A stretch of 54,439 nt of DNA from Lachnospiraceae bacterium (GTDB lineage: Bacteria > Bacillota > Clostridia > Lachnospirales > Lachnospiraceae). This document shows positions 43,828 to 53,361 of this stretch, one piece after another. Position numbers and translations under genes: made by a program. The stretch spans positions 1-54,439 of the forward strand of contig JAILAF010000095.1 of NCBI GenBank assembly GCA_024681775.1, written 5' to 3'. The notes beneath the pieces were generated by a model. It made no database searches, was not told the DNA's origin, and saw only the letters and a list, made by a program, of their open reading frames with translations. How positions within the stretch are numbered: position 1 is the first letter of the stretch; each line of letters begins with the position of its first letter.

Positions 43828-45099
43828 TCAGTCTCCGTAGGTCAGCAATACTTCCATGGAGGTCAGTCCGTTTTCTCCAAAGCAGAAGAGATAGCCGTTC
43901 TTCGGATTCTCCGGATCCTCCACGCGGTAATACAGGAAGGAACCGCTCTCCTCCGTAACGGGGGTCACGCCCATCCCTGTCAGGATGCGCATGACATCGT
44001 CGGCGCTCATCCCCAGGGTAATGCCGCCTTCCAGAGAAGCGCTGATCCCTGCGCCCGACGCTTCCGCGGAATCGCCGTAATCATAGAGGTACAGGTCTTC
44101 CACCAGGCAGTTTTCCAGGGGCTGAATGAACCCGTCCTCGTTGTACACCGTCATATCCAGCAGGAGCCCCGTGGGGACCTCCTGTCCCGTGGCAGGATCG
44201 GTCTCGTAACCCTGCTGCAGAAAGAGGGTGATAAAGGAAGAGGCGTTGCCTGCGCAGTCGTTGCTCTTCCGCTCCCGGATCTCCCAGCCGTTTTCCAGAA
44301 ATGCTTTGAGAGGCGTGCGCAGTCTGTAGTACTCTCCCTCCAGCACGTAGACATAGGAGAAGGGATCGTTCTCAAAGGCCTTGGGCGCTTTGTAATCCTT
44401 CACATATTCCGGTTCATCCCCCTTGACGTTCAGCCTGCTGACACTGTAGCCGACGGGCACCGCACCGATGCAGCTGGATGTCATGTTTTCCAAAATACCG
44501 TCACGGAAGGAAACTTCCGTGTAGATATGTTCGCTGTATTCATAGCGCCAGAGGGTCAGTCCGTCCTCCGTCACCGTCTCTTCCGTGGGCTCCCCATAGA
44601 CAGGCCGCATTTCTTCCGCGGTACTGACTCCCGACAGAAATCCTCCGGGGAACATCACATCAAGCTTGCGGTCCGCATCCGAAGCCGCGTTGTAGACATA
44701 GCCTTCCACGATGGTGTTGCCCAGAAGGACCTCGCTGTCCGCCTTGTTGTACAGGATAAAATCCAGCTCTGCGCCATCTCCGTTCCGGTAGGTCACCTGC
44801 CGGAAGTAATGGGCCCCCAGAGCGTCCAGAGACGAAATCGGTTCCCATCCCAGCTCCTGCAGCTCCTTTCCCATCATGGGAAAGGTGTAGATCACTCCGC
44901 CGACGGAAATCTGGAAGCTATAGACGGAAGATCCCAGCGTATCCGCCTCCTCTTCCGCAGCGGCCCCCAGGGAATCCAAAAATTCCTCCCGGGCGTCCGC
45001 CTCATCGCCCTCCTGCGCAGGAAGCGCCTCCTGACCGCCGCAGCCCGAAAGGAGCAGCGCCGCCAGCAGCGCAGCCATTGTTCGCATACCATTTTTCAT
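43828..45099 (-). CDS. Putative lipoprotein downstream of the GGDEF-EAL gene
   Basis: A 423-residue predicted lipoprotein. The signal has MKNGMRTMAALLAALLLSGCGG with lipobox LSGC. The mature part is acidic near the N-terminus and then shows two or three similar beta-rich segments (for example around VYSFQISVGGVIYTFP and ITLGMSADDVMRILTGMGV). No enzymatic motif was recognised. It starts 13 bases after the GGDEF-EAL gene and probably shares its transcript. Confidence 0.85.
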   Translation of the reverse strand: MKNGMRTMAALLAALLLSGCGGQEALPAQEGDEADAREEFLDSLGAAAEEEADTLGSSVYSFQISVGGVIYTFPMMGKELQELGWEPISSLDALGAHYFRQVTYRNGDGAELDFILYNKADSEVLLGNTIVEGYVYNAASDADRKLDVMFPGGFLSGVSTAEEMRPVYGEPTEETVTEDGLTLWRYEYSEHIYTEVSFRDGILENMTSSCIGAVPVGYSVSRLNVKGDEPEYVKDYKAPKAFENDPFSYVYVLEGEYYRLRTPLKAFLENGWEIRERKSNDCAGNASSFITLFLQQGYETDPATGQEVPTGLLLDMTVYNEDGFIQPLENCLVEDLYLYDYGDSAEASGAGISASLEGGITLGMSADDVMRILTGMGVTPVTEESGSFLYYRVEDPENPKNGYLFCFGENGLTSMEVLLTYGD

Positions 45100-45112
45100 T
45101 GCAAAAACATCC

Positions 45113-47164
45113 TTATTCCGCATCCGTCCCGGGAATCATCAGCTCCTCCGAAACCACCAGGTGTCCGTCCGAGATCTTCTGCGTTGCTTCTTCAAAGGGC
45201 ATGGGCTTGCCGAAGAGGTATCCCTGCAGTCTCTCACAGCCGATGCTCCTTAAATATTCGGCCTGCTCCGCGGTCTCCACGCCCTCCGTCAGGGTGCGCA
45301 TGGAAACGGCGCCGGCCAGATCCACCACATTTTTCAGTACCACACGGGCCTTGGGATTGGTTTCAAACCCCCGCAGGAAGATCATGTCGATCTTCATCAC
45401 ATCAAAGGCAAAATCCTTCAGCACGTTCAGCGCGGAATACCCGGAACCGAAATCGTCCAGCCAAATGGCATACCCCTTGTCGTGTAGTTCCGTCAGGGTC
45501 TCATGCATCCTGCTCTGGTACTGGCTTAAGGTACTCTCCGTCACCTCCACATGGATCAGCTTCCGTGGAATGCCGGCATCCCGAATGGCTTTCTCCAGCT
45601 CTCCCACCAGACCGGCACGTTCAAAGTCCACGCGGGAAAAATTCAGAGAAACGGGGATCCCGGGGAAGCCCATATCCATGGACCTTTTGATGTCCGCAAG
45701 GGCGCTGCGCATGATGGCCAGATCCAGCTTGTAGATCTGCCGGTACTCCTCCAGGATGGGAATGAAGTCTCCGGGGGACATAAAGCCGTGATCGGGATCG
45801 ATCCAGCGGGCCAGAGCCTCAAAGCCGCAGAGCTTGTGATTCTCCGCCCAGACCACCGGCTGATAGTAGGGCTTGATGTACCCGTTTTCGATGGCAGTGT
45901 CCAGATTGTTGATGATGTACTGTCTCCGGGCGAAGCTGTCCGCCATGGAGTCATCATACACCGCATAGTCGTCATCAAACTGCTTCTTGATGGTGGTGGA
46001 TGCATAACGGGCTCTGTCGCAGGCGATATTGGGGTCCGTCTCCCGGTCCGTGGGGTAGTACCCGCCTGCCTTCAGCCCCAGACGGATGCCAGTATAACCC
46101 TCACGGATCCGTTCCTTTGCCACATCCAGCTGTTTGATGTTCTGCTTCGCAGTCAGCACCACGAAATGATCATCAGACTGTCGCGCCACCAGACTCTCCG
46201 GGAAGACATCCGTCAGGATCTCCGCCGTCTTGCGCAGGAGCTTGTTACCCTCCTCATAACCGTACTTGTCATTGAAATTCCCGAAGTTCGAAATGTCCGC
46301 GAAGAGGAAGACCAGAGAGCCGGGATCCGTCTCGGGATCCTTCAGCTTCCGCCCGGCTTCGTAGACAAAATTGCTCATATTGGAGATCCCTGTGAGATCA
46401 TCCGTCACCGTCATCTTTTTCAGACTGCGGTTGGCGGACTCCAGGGATTCGTCCTTGATGGCCTCCGCTTTTCGCTGATGGTAAATGCTGAAGCTCACCA
46501 TCAAAAGGGAGATAAAGAAGGTGGCATAATTGATCCTGTCGCCGTTGGACCCGTTCACGGAGGTCAGTGCGAAATAATCCACACCGAACTTCAGGAAGCA
46601 CCAGAAGATCACAGTTAGGATCACCGTGGATGCGTAGGGGCTCCAGATCAGCAGACAGGCCACGAACAGGATCATGGTCACAAAGGTCAGGATCTGATTG
46701 CCCTTCTCATAATCGGACCTGGAGGTCACAAATCCGAAGTACAGGCAGATGTAGGAAAAAACTATGTCCAGCAGGAAGCTGAAGACTGTGAGTTTCCTGC
46801 GGAGCTTCTGATCTCCGCTGTGGGCGTTCTTACGGTAATAGGCTGCAAAGAGCAGCATCACCAGCGCCATTGCGGACAGCAGGAGGTTATCCTTCAGCAC
46901 GGTAAACAGTGTCTTGTACTTCTCCCCTTCCCGATACAGCGTGAAGCCCTTCAGGACAAGTCCCGCATCAAAGGCCTTACTGAGCTTGTAATACATGACA
47001 TAGATCTCAAGCCCGAGGATGATAAAGGACATATAAACAGAGGTATGCACATTGACATCCGCAAAATAATTGCGGACATATTCGGATTTCCGTTCAAATC
47101 CAAACCAGCCGGCCAGATTTTTCCAGAATCCGGAACGGGACTTTTCACTGCTGTTCTCGCTCAT
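45113..47164 (-). CDS. Membrane GGDEF-EAL protein, likely c-di-GMP phosphodiesterase
   Basis: A 683-residue protein with an N-terminal membrane domain of about six helices (residues 40-230), then GGDEF and EAL domains. The GGDEF site reads RQSDDHF, so it is probably inactive as a cyclase. The EAL domain keeps GFEALARW, the Asn in SLNFSRVDF, EVTES, DDFGSGYSALN, Lys in MKIDMIF and EGVET, so c-di-GMP hydrolysis is likely. The start has AAGGAGGG seven bases upstream and its own extended -10 promoter. Confidence 0.92.
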   Translation of the reverse strand: MSENSSEKSRSGFWKNLAGWFGFERKSEYVRNYFADVNVHTSVYMSFIILGLEIYVMYYKLSKAFDAGLVLKGFTLYREGEKYKTLFTVLKDNLLLSAMALVMLLFAAYYRKNAHSGDQKLRRKLTVFSFLLDIVFSYICLYFGFVTSRSDYEKGNQILTFVTMILFVACLLIWSPYASTVILTVIFWCFLKFGVDYFALTSVNGSNGDRINYATFFISLLMVSFSIYHQRKAEAIKDESLESANRSLKKMTVTDDLTGISNMSNFVYEAGRKLKDPETDPGSLVFLFADISNFGNFNDKYGYEEGNKLLRKTAEILTDVFPESLVARQSDDHFVVLTAKQNIKQLDVAKERIREGYTGIRLGLKAGGYYPTDRETDPNIACDRARYASTTIKKQFDDDYAVYDDSMADSFARRQYIINNLDTAIENGYIKPYYQPVVWAENHKLCGFEALARWIDPDHGFMSPGDFIPILEEYRQIYKLDLAIMRSALADIKRSMDMGFPGIPVSLNFSRVDFERAGLVGELEKAIRDAGIPRKLIHVEVTESTLSQYQSRMHETLTELHDKGYAIWLDDFGSGYSALNVLKDFAFDVMKIDMIFLRGFETNPKARVVLKNVVDLAGAVSMRTLTEGVETAEQAEYLRSIGCERLQGYLFGKPMPFEEATQKISDGHLVVSEELMIPGTDAE

Positions 47165-47200
47165 AAGCCGCCCTCCTTCCTGCCCAAGAAGTCAACCTTC

Positions 47201-47209
47201 ATTATATCA
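47201..47209 (-). promoter_or_regulatory. Extended -10 promoter of the GGDEF-EAL gene
   Basis: The minus strand reads TGATATAAT, a perfect -10 with a TGN extension (47209-47201). No good -35 is seen at 17 bases, as is usual for extended -10 promoters. The start near 47194 gives a leader of about 30 bases. Confidence 0.75.
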
Positions 47210-47266
47210 CAAGGGTTCTCCGTTTACTACAATGCGGATGATGGAAAAACCTTATGAAACCCTTAC

Positions 47267-48763
47267 CTATGCGAACAATTCCTCTTTCCGCTTCACCATA
47301 TCCTCTGTCATATCCATGTAGAGGCGCACGTCTTTGACATTCTCACACCTGCGGATCTGCAGAGGGGGGCCCGGCAGAACGCTTTTGCTCACCACGCCTG
47401 CTCCCAGCGCCAGAATGCTCTGGAGCTCTTCCATCATGAGCACGTTGTAATAGCCGTATTTCCCGGGCAGGGCATAGCCCACATTCTCGAAGTTCCCGGA
47501 CATGTTTTTCTGCCGGTAGAGATAGTAGGGCAAAAGCCCCATCTGTGCGGCTCCCCGGGCTGCGATCTCCATGGTCTGTGCCGTATTTTCCAGCACCGGC
47601 ATCCCCTTTTCCTCGATGATCCGGGAAAGGGCGGAAGCCCGTTTGATGGCCAGGGAATGGACCGTCAGGGACTCTGGGCGCAGGTCCTGCACCTGCTCCA
47701 TGGTATCCGCCACATCGGCGGCAGTCTCTCCCGGCAGCCCCAGGATCAGGTCCATGTTGATATTGTCAAAGCCGCATGCTCTGGCAGCGGCATAGGCTTC
47801 CCGGACCTGGGATACGGACGCTCTCCTGCCGATGACATCCAGAGTCCTCTGCTGCATGGTCTGGGCATTGATGGAGATCCGGGTGACGCCTCTGCGCTTC
47901 ATGACTTCCAGCGCCTCCGGGGTGATGGAGTCTGCTCTGCCCGCCTCCACCGTGAGTTCCGCGATATCCGTCAGATCCAGCTGTGACGCCAGTTCTCCCA
48001 GGAGTCTGTCCATCTGCATGGCAGAAAGCGTGGTGGGGGTACCTCCTCCCACATAGACCGTGTCGGGCGCTTTCCCTCCCATAAGGCGCACAGTGCCCTC
48101 CAGTTCCCGCAGCAGACAGTCCACATACCGGTCCGTCTCCCCGCGGTAAGCGGCAATGGGGAAGGAGGTAAAGGAGCAGTACAGACAGGTGCTGGGACAA
48201 AAAGGGATCCCGATGTAAAGACTGTACCCGGCACTGACTCCGGCCCCGTCATGATCAAAGCACCGCAGGAGCCCCAACTCCCTGCCGGCAATGTCCACGG
48301 CAAGCTCCGCTTTTTCTCTGCTGACAAAATGTTCCCTGCCGTAGCTCTCCAGGATCTCCTCCCGGGTCTTCCCGGCCTGCAGTGCGCGGAAAGCGGGCTT
48401 GGTGGGACGCACGCCGTTTAAGTTCCCCCAGGGCAGGCTCCGCCCCGTCTCCTCCTGCAAGATCCGGTAGAGAAAGGCTCCCAGCCCTTTTTTGAAGGTT
48501 TTATCCGTCAGCTGCTCTCCTGCCTCCGGGGCCTCGGGGTATGTCAGCTGTCTCCCGAAGATCTCTACGGAAGCGACATGCCCGTCACATTTTACGGTGC
48601 AGAAGTACCCGTCCCGTGCAGCCTCCTCCCGCGTCTCCGGGCGGGACTCGGGCACGGCCACTTTCAGATTCTTTTCAGGAAAAAAGGACCGGAGCATGGC
48701 CAAAACATCGGTCGTATAGAGCTCCGGTTCCACATAGATATATTGATTTCGAATGTCCATCAT
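47267..48763 (-). CDS. hemZ: HemZ-like coproporphyrinogen III oxidase family protein, radical SAM
   Basis: A radical SAM protein of about 498 residues with an N-terminal extension of about 165 residues typical of HemZ. The cluster motif is FCPSTCLYCSFTSFP, followed by VYVGGGTPTTLS and DLILGLPGETAADV. HemZ is annotated as oxygen-independent coproporphyrinogen dehydrogenase, but related proteins include heme chaperones (HemW), so the role is uncertain. Tandem ATG codons at 48763 and 48760 follow GGAG and overlap the previous stop. Confidence 0.85.
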   Translation of the reverse strand: MMDIRNQYIYVEPELYTTDVLAMLRSFFPEKNLKVAVPESRPETREEAARDGYFCTVKCDGHVASVEIFGRQLTYPEAPEAGEQLTDKTFKKGLGAFLYRILQEETGRSLPWGNLNGVRPTKPAFRALQAGKTREEILESYGREHFVSREKAELAVDIAGRELGLLRCFDHDGAGVSAGYSLYIGIPFCPSTCLYCSFTSFPIAAYRGETDRYVDCLLRELEGTVRLMGGKAPDTVYVGGGTPTTLSAMQMDRLLGELASQLDLTDIAELTVEAGRADSITPEALEVMKRRGVTRISINAQTMQQRTLDVIGRRASVSQVREAYAAARACGFDNINMDLILGLPGETAADVADTMEQVQDLRPESLTVHSLAIKRASALSRIIEEKGMPVLENTAQTMEIAARGAAQMGLLPYYLYRQKNMSGNFENVGYALPGKYGYYNVLMMEELQSILALGAGVVSKSVLPGPPLQIRRCENVKDVRLYMDMTEDMVKRKEELFA

Positions 48764-49434
48764 CACTCCGCCACAAAGGGGTTGTACTTTTTCTCATGTC
48801 CGATGGTGGTAGGCTCGCCGTGACCTGGATACACCTTCGTATCATCCGGCAGCACAAAGAGCTTCTCCCGCACGGAACGGACCAGGGCGCTCATGCTGCC
48901 CGTGGGAAAATCGGTCCGGCCCACGGACTCCTCAAAGAGGGTGTCTCCCGCAGGCAAGAATCCCGCTTCCTCCACATAAAAGCAGGCGCTGCCCGCCGTG
49001 TGACCGGGGGTGGCAATGACCCGGAAGGTGATGCCTGCGAGCGTAAGTTCCTCGCCATCCTTCAGATATCTGTCCGGGGTGACGGTAAAGGGTCTGCGCA
49101 TCGATGCGGACACATTCATATCAGTGTCATGCAGGAGCTCTTCCTCCGCATCCAAGGCATACAAAAGCACGGGCTCCTCTCCCCTTCCTGCTCCATATCT
49201 GTTCGCAGCTTTTTTCAGATCCTCGGCGCCCCAGATGTGATCAAAATGTCCGTGGGTCAGCAGGATCCCGCGAACATGAAATTCTTTTTCCTCCAGGCGC
49301 TCCGCGATCTCCTCTCCTCTGTCAGGGGCATCGATCACCACGCAATCCGGATTCCCCTCCCGATAGAGAAAATAGCAATTGGTTCCGTAGACGCCGATGG
49401 TCATGCGACCGATCCTGATCTCTCCCATACTCAT
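48763..49434 (-). CDS. MBL-fold metallo-hydrolase (glyoxalase II-like)
   Basis: A 223-residue metallo-beta-lactamase-fold hydrolase. Metal ligands are in LLTHGHFDHIWG, ATPGHTAG, GDTLFEESVGRTDF and YPGHGEPTT, a pattern typical of the glyoxalase II-like group. The native substrate is not known. It overlaps relA by four bases (ATGA) and hemZ by one or more, so these three genes are co-transcribed. Confidence 0.9.
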   Translation of the reverse strand: MSMGEIRIGRMTIGVYGTNCYFLYREGNPDCVVIDAPDRGEEIAERLEEKEFHVRGILLTHGHFDHIWGAEDLKKAANRYGAGRGEEPVLLYALDAEEELLHDTDMNVSASMRRPFTVTPDRYLKDGEELTLAGITFRVIATPGHTAGSACFYVEEAGFLPAGDTLFEESVGRTDFPTGSMSALVRSVREKLFVLPDDTKVYPGHGEPTTIGHEKKYNPFVAE

Positions 49435-51734
49435 CCCACACTTCTCTCGATGTCAATGACACCGCTGATACCGCGGAGCTTCTCCACCAGCCTTGCCAGT
49501 TCCTCCTTACCGGAGATCTCAAAGCTTAGGGTCAGGGTAGCGATTCCCTGCTTGTTGGTCCTGGTGTTCAGGGCGTGGATGGAAATATTGCGCTCCGTCA
49601 TGACTCTGGATATATCTGCAAGGAGGCCGGTACGATCGTTGGCGTAGATCTTGATCTCCGCCATGTAGCGCTCCTCGGAATCCGATTGCTGCCACTGGGC
49701 ATCGATAAGGCGCGCCCTTTCGAATTCCGGCAGATTCAGTACATTGATACAGTCCGTCCGGTGGATAGAGATGCCTCTTCCTCTGGTGACGAAGCCGATG
49801 ATCTCATCCCCGGGAACGGGACTGCAGCATTTCGAAAAACGAACCGACAGATCTGTCATACCCTTGACCACGATGCCGCTCTTGGCATGTCTCGTGGAGG
49901 TCCTGCCCAGTGTGGCATTGGACTCCGCGATGGAAGCCAGGATCTCCTCGTTGGTCAGGACTCTGGGATGATCCATCTCGTAGAGCTCCCGGAGGCGGTT
50001 GACGACCTGGCCCTCTTTCAAAGCGCCCCGGCCCACCGCTGCCAGGATGGAATCCCAGTCATGGTACGCATATTTGGTAATGATCTCCTGCTGGTAAGCG
50101 GGAGTCAGCATATCCGAAAGATCGATCCCCTTGGCCTTGCAGTAGGTATGGAGCAACTCCTTGCCTTTGGCGATATTGTCTTCCTTGGACTGGTTTTTGA
50201 ACCACTGATTGATCTTGCTCTTGGCCTGGGTACTCTTGACGATGTTCAGCCAGTCGCGGCTGGGGCCCTTGGTATTCTGAGAGGTGATGACCTCGATCCG
50301 GTCCCCGTTTTTGATCTGGTAATCGATGGGTACCAGCTTGCCGTTGACCCGCGCTCCCACCATGCGGTTTCCTACGGCGGAATGGATGCTGTAGGCAAAA
50401 TCGATGGGGCAGGAACCCACCGGCAGATTCTTGACCTCACCGGTAGGGGTAAAGCAATAAACATGGTCGGAGAACAGATCCAGGTCGTTCTTTAAGAGAC
50501 TCATGAACTCGCTGTTGTCGGAGAGATCCTGCTGCCACTCCAGGATCTGGCGCAGCCAGGTCAGCTTCTCCTCCTCGCCGTGGACACTGTGCAGGCCCGC
50601 GGAGTTCTCCTTGTATTTCCAGTGGGCAGCGATACCGTATTCCGCCGCCTTGTGCATCTCAAAGGTCCTGATCTGCACCTCGAAGGGCTGCCCGGTGGTA
50701 CCCATCAGGGTGGTATGCAGGGACTGGTACATGTTGGACTTCGGCATTGCGATGTAGTCCTTGAAACGGCCTGGGATCGGCATGTAATGCTCATGCATGA
50801 TGCCCAGCACCTCGTAGCAGCTCCGCACGGAATCCACGATGATACGCACCGCAAAAAGGTCATAGACCTGGTCCAGAGTCTTATTCTGGTTCTTCATCTT
50901 TTTGTAGATGGAGAACAGATGCTTTACGCGCCCGTAAACGGTGGCGTCGATGCCGGCTTCCCGGATGTATCCGCTGACCTCACCCACGATGCTCTTGATA
51001 TAGGTCTCCCGCTCTTCCTTCTGGGCATGGATGCTCCGTTCCAGCTCCGTATATGCTTCCGGCTCCAGATACATCAGTGCCAGGTCATCCAGCTGCACCT
51101 TGATCTTGCTGATGCCCAGGCGCTGTGCAATGGGGCAGTAGATATCCAGGGTCTCTCTGGCGATACGGATCTGGCTGGCGGGGCTCTGGTACTGCAGAGT
51201 CTTCATGTTATGAAGGCGGTCTGCCAGCTTGATCATTATGACACGAATGTCTTTTGCCATTGCCAGGAACATTTTCCGCAGGTTCTCCGCCTGCATCTCC
51301 AGCTTTGCCTGGTTCTGGTCCATGTCGGTGGACAGAGGGATCTGCTCCAGCTTGGTGACGCCGTCTACCAGACTGGCCACCTCGGGGCCGAACTCCCGCT
51401 CCAGGTCCTCCTCCGTCATCTTGGTGTCTTCCACCACATCATGGAGAAGGCCTGCGGCAATGGTCTCCTTATCCATCTCCAGATCCGCCAGGATAATGGC
51501 CACGTTCAAGGGATGGATGATATAGGGCTCACCGGACTTTCTCACCTGCTGACAATGGGCCTCGCAGGCGGTCTCGTAAGCCTTCTCGATCAGGGACAGA
51601 TCGTCACTGGGATGGTATCTGCGCACGGTGGCGATCAGCTGTTCATGCAATTCTTCCGGCGCCACAAAGGTCTGTACCGGCTCCACTTCCGTATCATCGA
51701 TCACATTGCTGGGTAGTTCTTTGGGATCCGTCAT
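49431..51734 (-). CDS. relA: Bifunctional (p)ppGpp synthetase/hydrolase Rel
   Basis: Controls the stringent response by making and degrading (p)ppGpp. The 767-residue protein has an HD hydrolase domain (GLLHDVVEDT, intact), a synthetase domain (GRFKDYIAMPKSNMYQSLHT), a TGS domain (VYCFTPTGEVKNLP) and a C-terminal ACT domain. Both catalytic halves look intact. The start MTDPKELPSN at 51734 has AGGAGG eight bases upstream; the ATG two codons earlier is too close to that site. Structured element D lies between it and apt. Confidence 0.95.
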   Translation of the reverse strand: MTDPKELPSNVIDDTEVEPVQTFVAPEELHEQLIATVRRYHPSDDLSLIEKAYETACEAHCQQVRKSGEPYIIHPLNVAIILADLEMDKETIAAGLLHDVVEDTKMTEEDLEREFGPEVASLVDGVTKLEQIPLSTDMDQNQAKLEMQAENLRKMFLAMAKDIRVIMIKLADRLHNMKTLQYQSPASQIRIARETLDIYCPIAQRLGISKIKVQLDDLALMYLEPEAYTELERSIHAQKEERETYIKSIVGEVSGYIREAGIDATVYGRVKHLFSIYKKMKNQNKTLDQVYDLFAVRIIVDSVRSCYEVLGIMHEHYMPIPGRFKDYIAMPKSNMYQSLHTTLMGTTGQPFEVQIRTFEMHKAAEYGIAAHWKYKENSAGLHSVHGEEEKLTWLRQILEWQQDLSDNSEFMSLLKNDLDLFSDHVYCFTPTGEVKNLPVGSCPIDFAYSIHSAVGNRMVGARVNGKLVPIDYQIKNGDRIEVITSQNTKGPSRDWLNIVKSTQAKSKINQWFKNQSKEDNIAKGKELLHTYCKAKGIDLSDMLTPAYQQEIITKYAYHDWDSILAAVGRGALKEGQVVNRLRELYEMDHPRVLTNEEILASIAESNATLGRTSTRHAKSGIVVKGMTDLSVRFSKCCSPVPGDEIIGFVTRGRGISIHRTDCINVLNLPEFERARLIDAQWQQSDSEERYMAEIKIYANDRTGLLADISRVMTERNISIHALNTRTNKQGIATLTLSFEISGKEELARLVEKLRGISGVIDIERSVG

Positions 51735-51796
51735 GCGCATTACCTCCTTTCTTTTACGTGAGATGCTCTCCCGATTCTCTTATGTTCTACTTCAAC

Positions 51797-52009
51797 TTTG
51801 ATCCTACGGACTGCTCCGTTGCTTCGCAACTCCCGCATTCCTACACTACAACAGACCGCTTTGCGCTCTGTTGTCATGCATTCGTAATCCGCTAATTTCC
51901 TGTCTTCGCAGGAAATTGCTGCTTACTCATGTTTGTACGGGTCATTTAATCAAAAATGCTCATTCATGCAAGCATGATTCCCATTTTTGATTAATGACCC
52001 TGGATCAAA
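51797..52009 (-). repeat. Dispersed structured element, copy D
   Basis: A 213-bp element closed by TTTGATCC/GGATCAAA. Internal hairpins: P2 at 51939-52000 (about 19 bp outer stem, inner CATGCTTGCATG); P3 at 51894-51917 (AATTTCCTG/CAGGAAATT); P4 at 51848-51874 (ACAACAGA/TCTGTTGT); P5 at 51808-51841 (inner GTTGC-TTC-GCAAC on the plus strand). It begins directly after the apt stop codon and ends about 60 bases before relA. Confidence 0.9.
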
Positions 52010-52534
52010 TCACTTCCCGGGATAAACGATCGCGGAGAACAGAGGGATGTCTCCCAGCTTCTCCTTGCCCTTCAGTCCGGCCAGCTCCATCAGCACGCAT
52101 ACGCCGACCACCTTGCCTCCCAGGGACTCAATGAGCTCCACCATGGCCTGGGTGGTACCGCCGGTTGCGATGAGGTCATCCACGATCAGCACCTTCTGAC
52201 CGGGCTTTATGCTGTCCTTGTGCATCTCGATGGTCGCGGTGCCGTACTCCAGATCGTAGGTCTTCTCCACCGTCTCACGGGGGAGCTTGCCCTTCTTGCG
52301 GATCAGCACAAAAGGCTTGTGATTGTTGTATGCCAGAGGAGTTCCGAAGATAAATCCTCTGGACTCGGGGCCGACAACCACGTCATAATCCAGACCGTCG
52401 ATGAGCTTCTGCATGCTTTCGATGGCCATATGTAAGCCATCCGCATCCTGCAGAACACTGGTCACATCGCGGAAAATGATCCCCGGCTCGGGGAAATCGG
52501 GAATGCTCACTACATACTCTTCAAGTTTCTTCAT
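52010..52534 (-). CDS. apt: Adenine phosphoribosyltransferase
   Basis: Salvages adenine to AMP using PRPP. The 174-residue chain has PEPGIIFRDVTSVL, VGPESRGFIFG, RKKGKLPRETV and the PRPP loop VLIVDDLIATGGT. The start at 52534 follows AAAGGA by six bases. The adjacent relA is a common neighbour in Bacillota. The 130-base gap upstream has two small GC hairpins (CTGCCG/CGGCAG and GACCGC/GCGGTC). Confidence 0.96.
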   Translation of the reverse strand: MKKLEEYVVSIPDFPEPGIIFRDVTSVLQDADGLHMAIESMQKLIDGLDYDVVVGPESRGFIFGTPLAYNNHKPFVLIRKKGKLPRETVEKTYDLEYGTATIEMHKDSIKPGQKVLIVDDLIATGGTTQAMVELIESLGGKVVGVCVLMELAGLKGKEKLGDIPLFSAIVYPGK

Positions 52535-52665
52535 ATCGGTTCCTTTCCGCATCCTGTCCGATGCTTCCGTCCTTCTTCCGGCGTGCCGCTTCCCTGACCG
52601 CTTTCCGCGGTCCGCAGCGCACCCCGTCCTTTTTGAACCAGGTACCTGCCGCTTTCGGCAGCTTC

Positions 52666-53298
52666 TTACAGTTCCTTGTCTATGGATTCACTGCTCTCTT
52701 CCCCGGCGGATGCCTCCTCCGGCTTCACCTCCGCAGCTGCCGCCACCACTTCCTCGCTCTTCTTCCACTCTCTGGAGAAAAACCGGGTGGAAAGCAGGTC
52801 CGTCACGCCGCTGAAGATCAGGCCCACGCCCAGGGCTCTCAGCAAAACCACGGCCGTTGTAAAGGGATTTGCCACCAGTATGGCACCCAGGATCAGGTTG
52901 ATCACAGCCACCACCAGAAGGCGTACCCAGGACTTCGAGTCCATGCGTTTTAAGTCGATGGCGTTCTGCAGCTTGATGCAGCCGCTGATCATCACCAGGA
53001 TCCCCAGGCACAGAGGCACCATGGAGATCACCGTCTCCCATTTCAGGATCACGATGATGCCCAGCAGGATGGCCACCAGACCGTGGAGAAAATCGTTCCG
53101 GAAATAGTTGATCTTCACATCCCGGATCAGGTAATTGATGACGAAGACAGCTCCGCCCACGATGCAGGCACCGCCCACGATGTAGATCAGGAGCTTCAGC
53201 ATGTCCTCCGGCATGATGATGGCCACCAGGCCCACCACGATATAGCACACGGAGGCAATGTAAGCGCCGGTCCTTAAGTTTTTCTGTGTTTTGTCCAT
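52666..53298 (-). CDS. DUF308 (HdeD-like) membrane protein
   Basis: A 210-residue protein with six predicted membrane helices in three pairs, as in the DUF308/HdeD family; function is unknown. A charged C-terminal tail follows (EVKPEEASAGEESSES). AAAGGAG lies six bases before the ATG. No close functional link to its neighbours is evident. Confidence 0.85.
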   Translation of the reverse strand: MDKTQKNLRTGAYIASVCYIVVGLVAIIMPEDMLKLLIYIVGGACIVGGAVFVINYLIRDVKINYFRNDFLHGLVAILLGIIVILKWETVISMVPLCLGILVMISGCIKLQNAIDLKRMDSKSWVRLLVVAVINLILGAILVANPFTTAVVLLRALGVGLIFSGVTDLLSTRFFSREWKKSEEVVAAAAEVKPEEASAGEESSESIDKEL

Positions 53299-53361
53299 AC
53301 GCAGCTCCTTTGCGGATTCTTCAAACGATGCAACGGATCACCCCGCTGCGTCGCATCATTC

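Noticed and set aside
51797-52009. Insertion sequence or transposon
   Set aside because: The terminal repeats suggest one, but there is no transposase, no clear target duplication, and internal stems covary. A non-autonomous element remains possible and is discussed in the findings.
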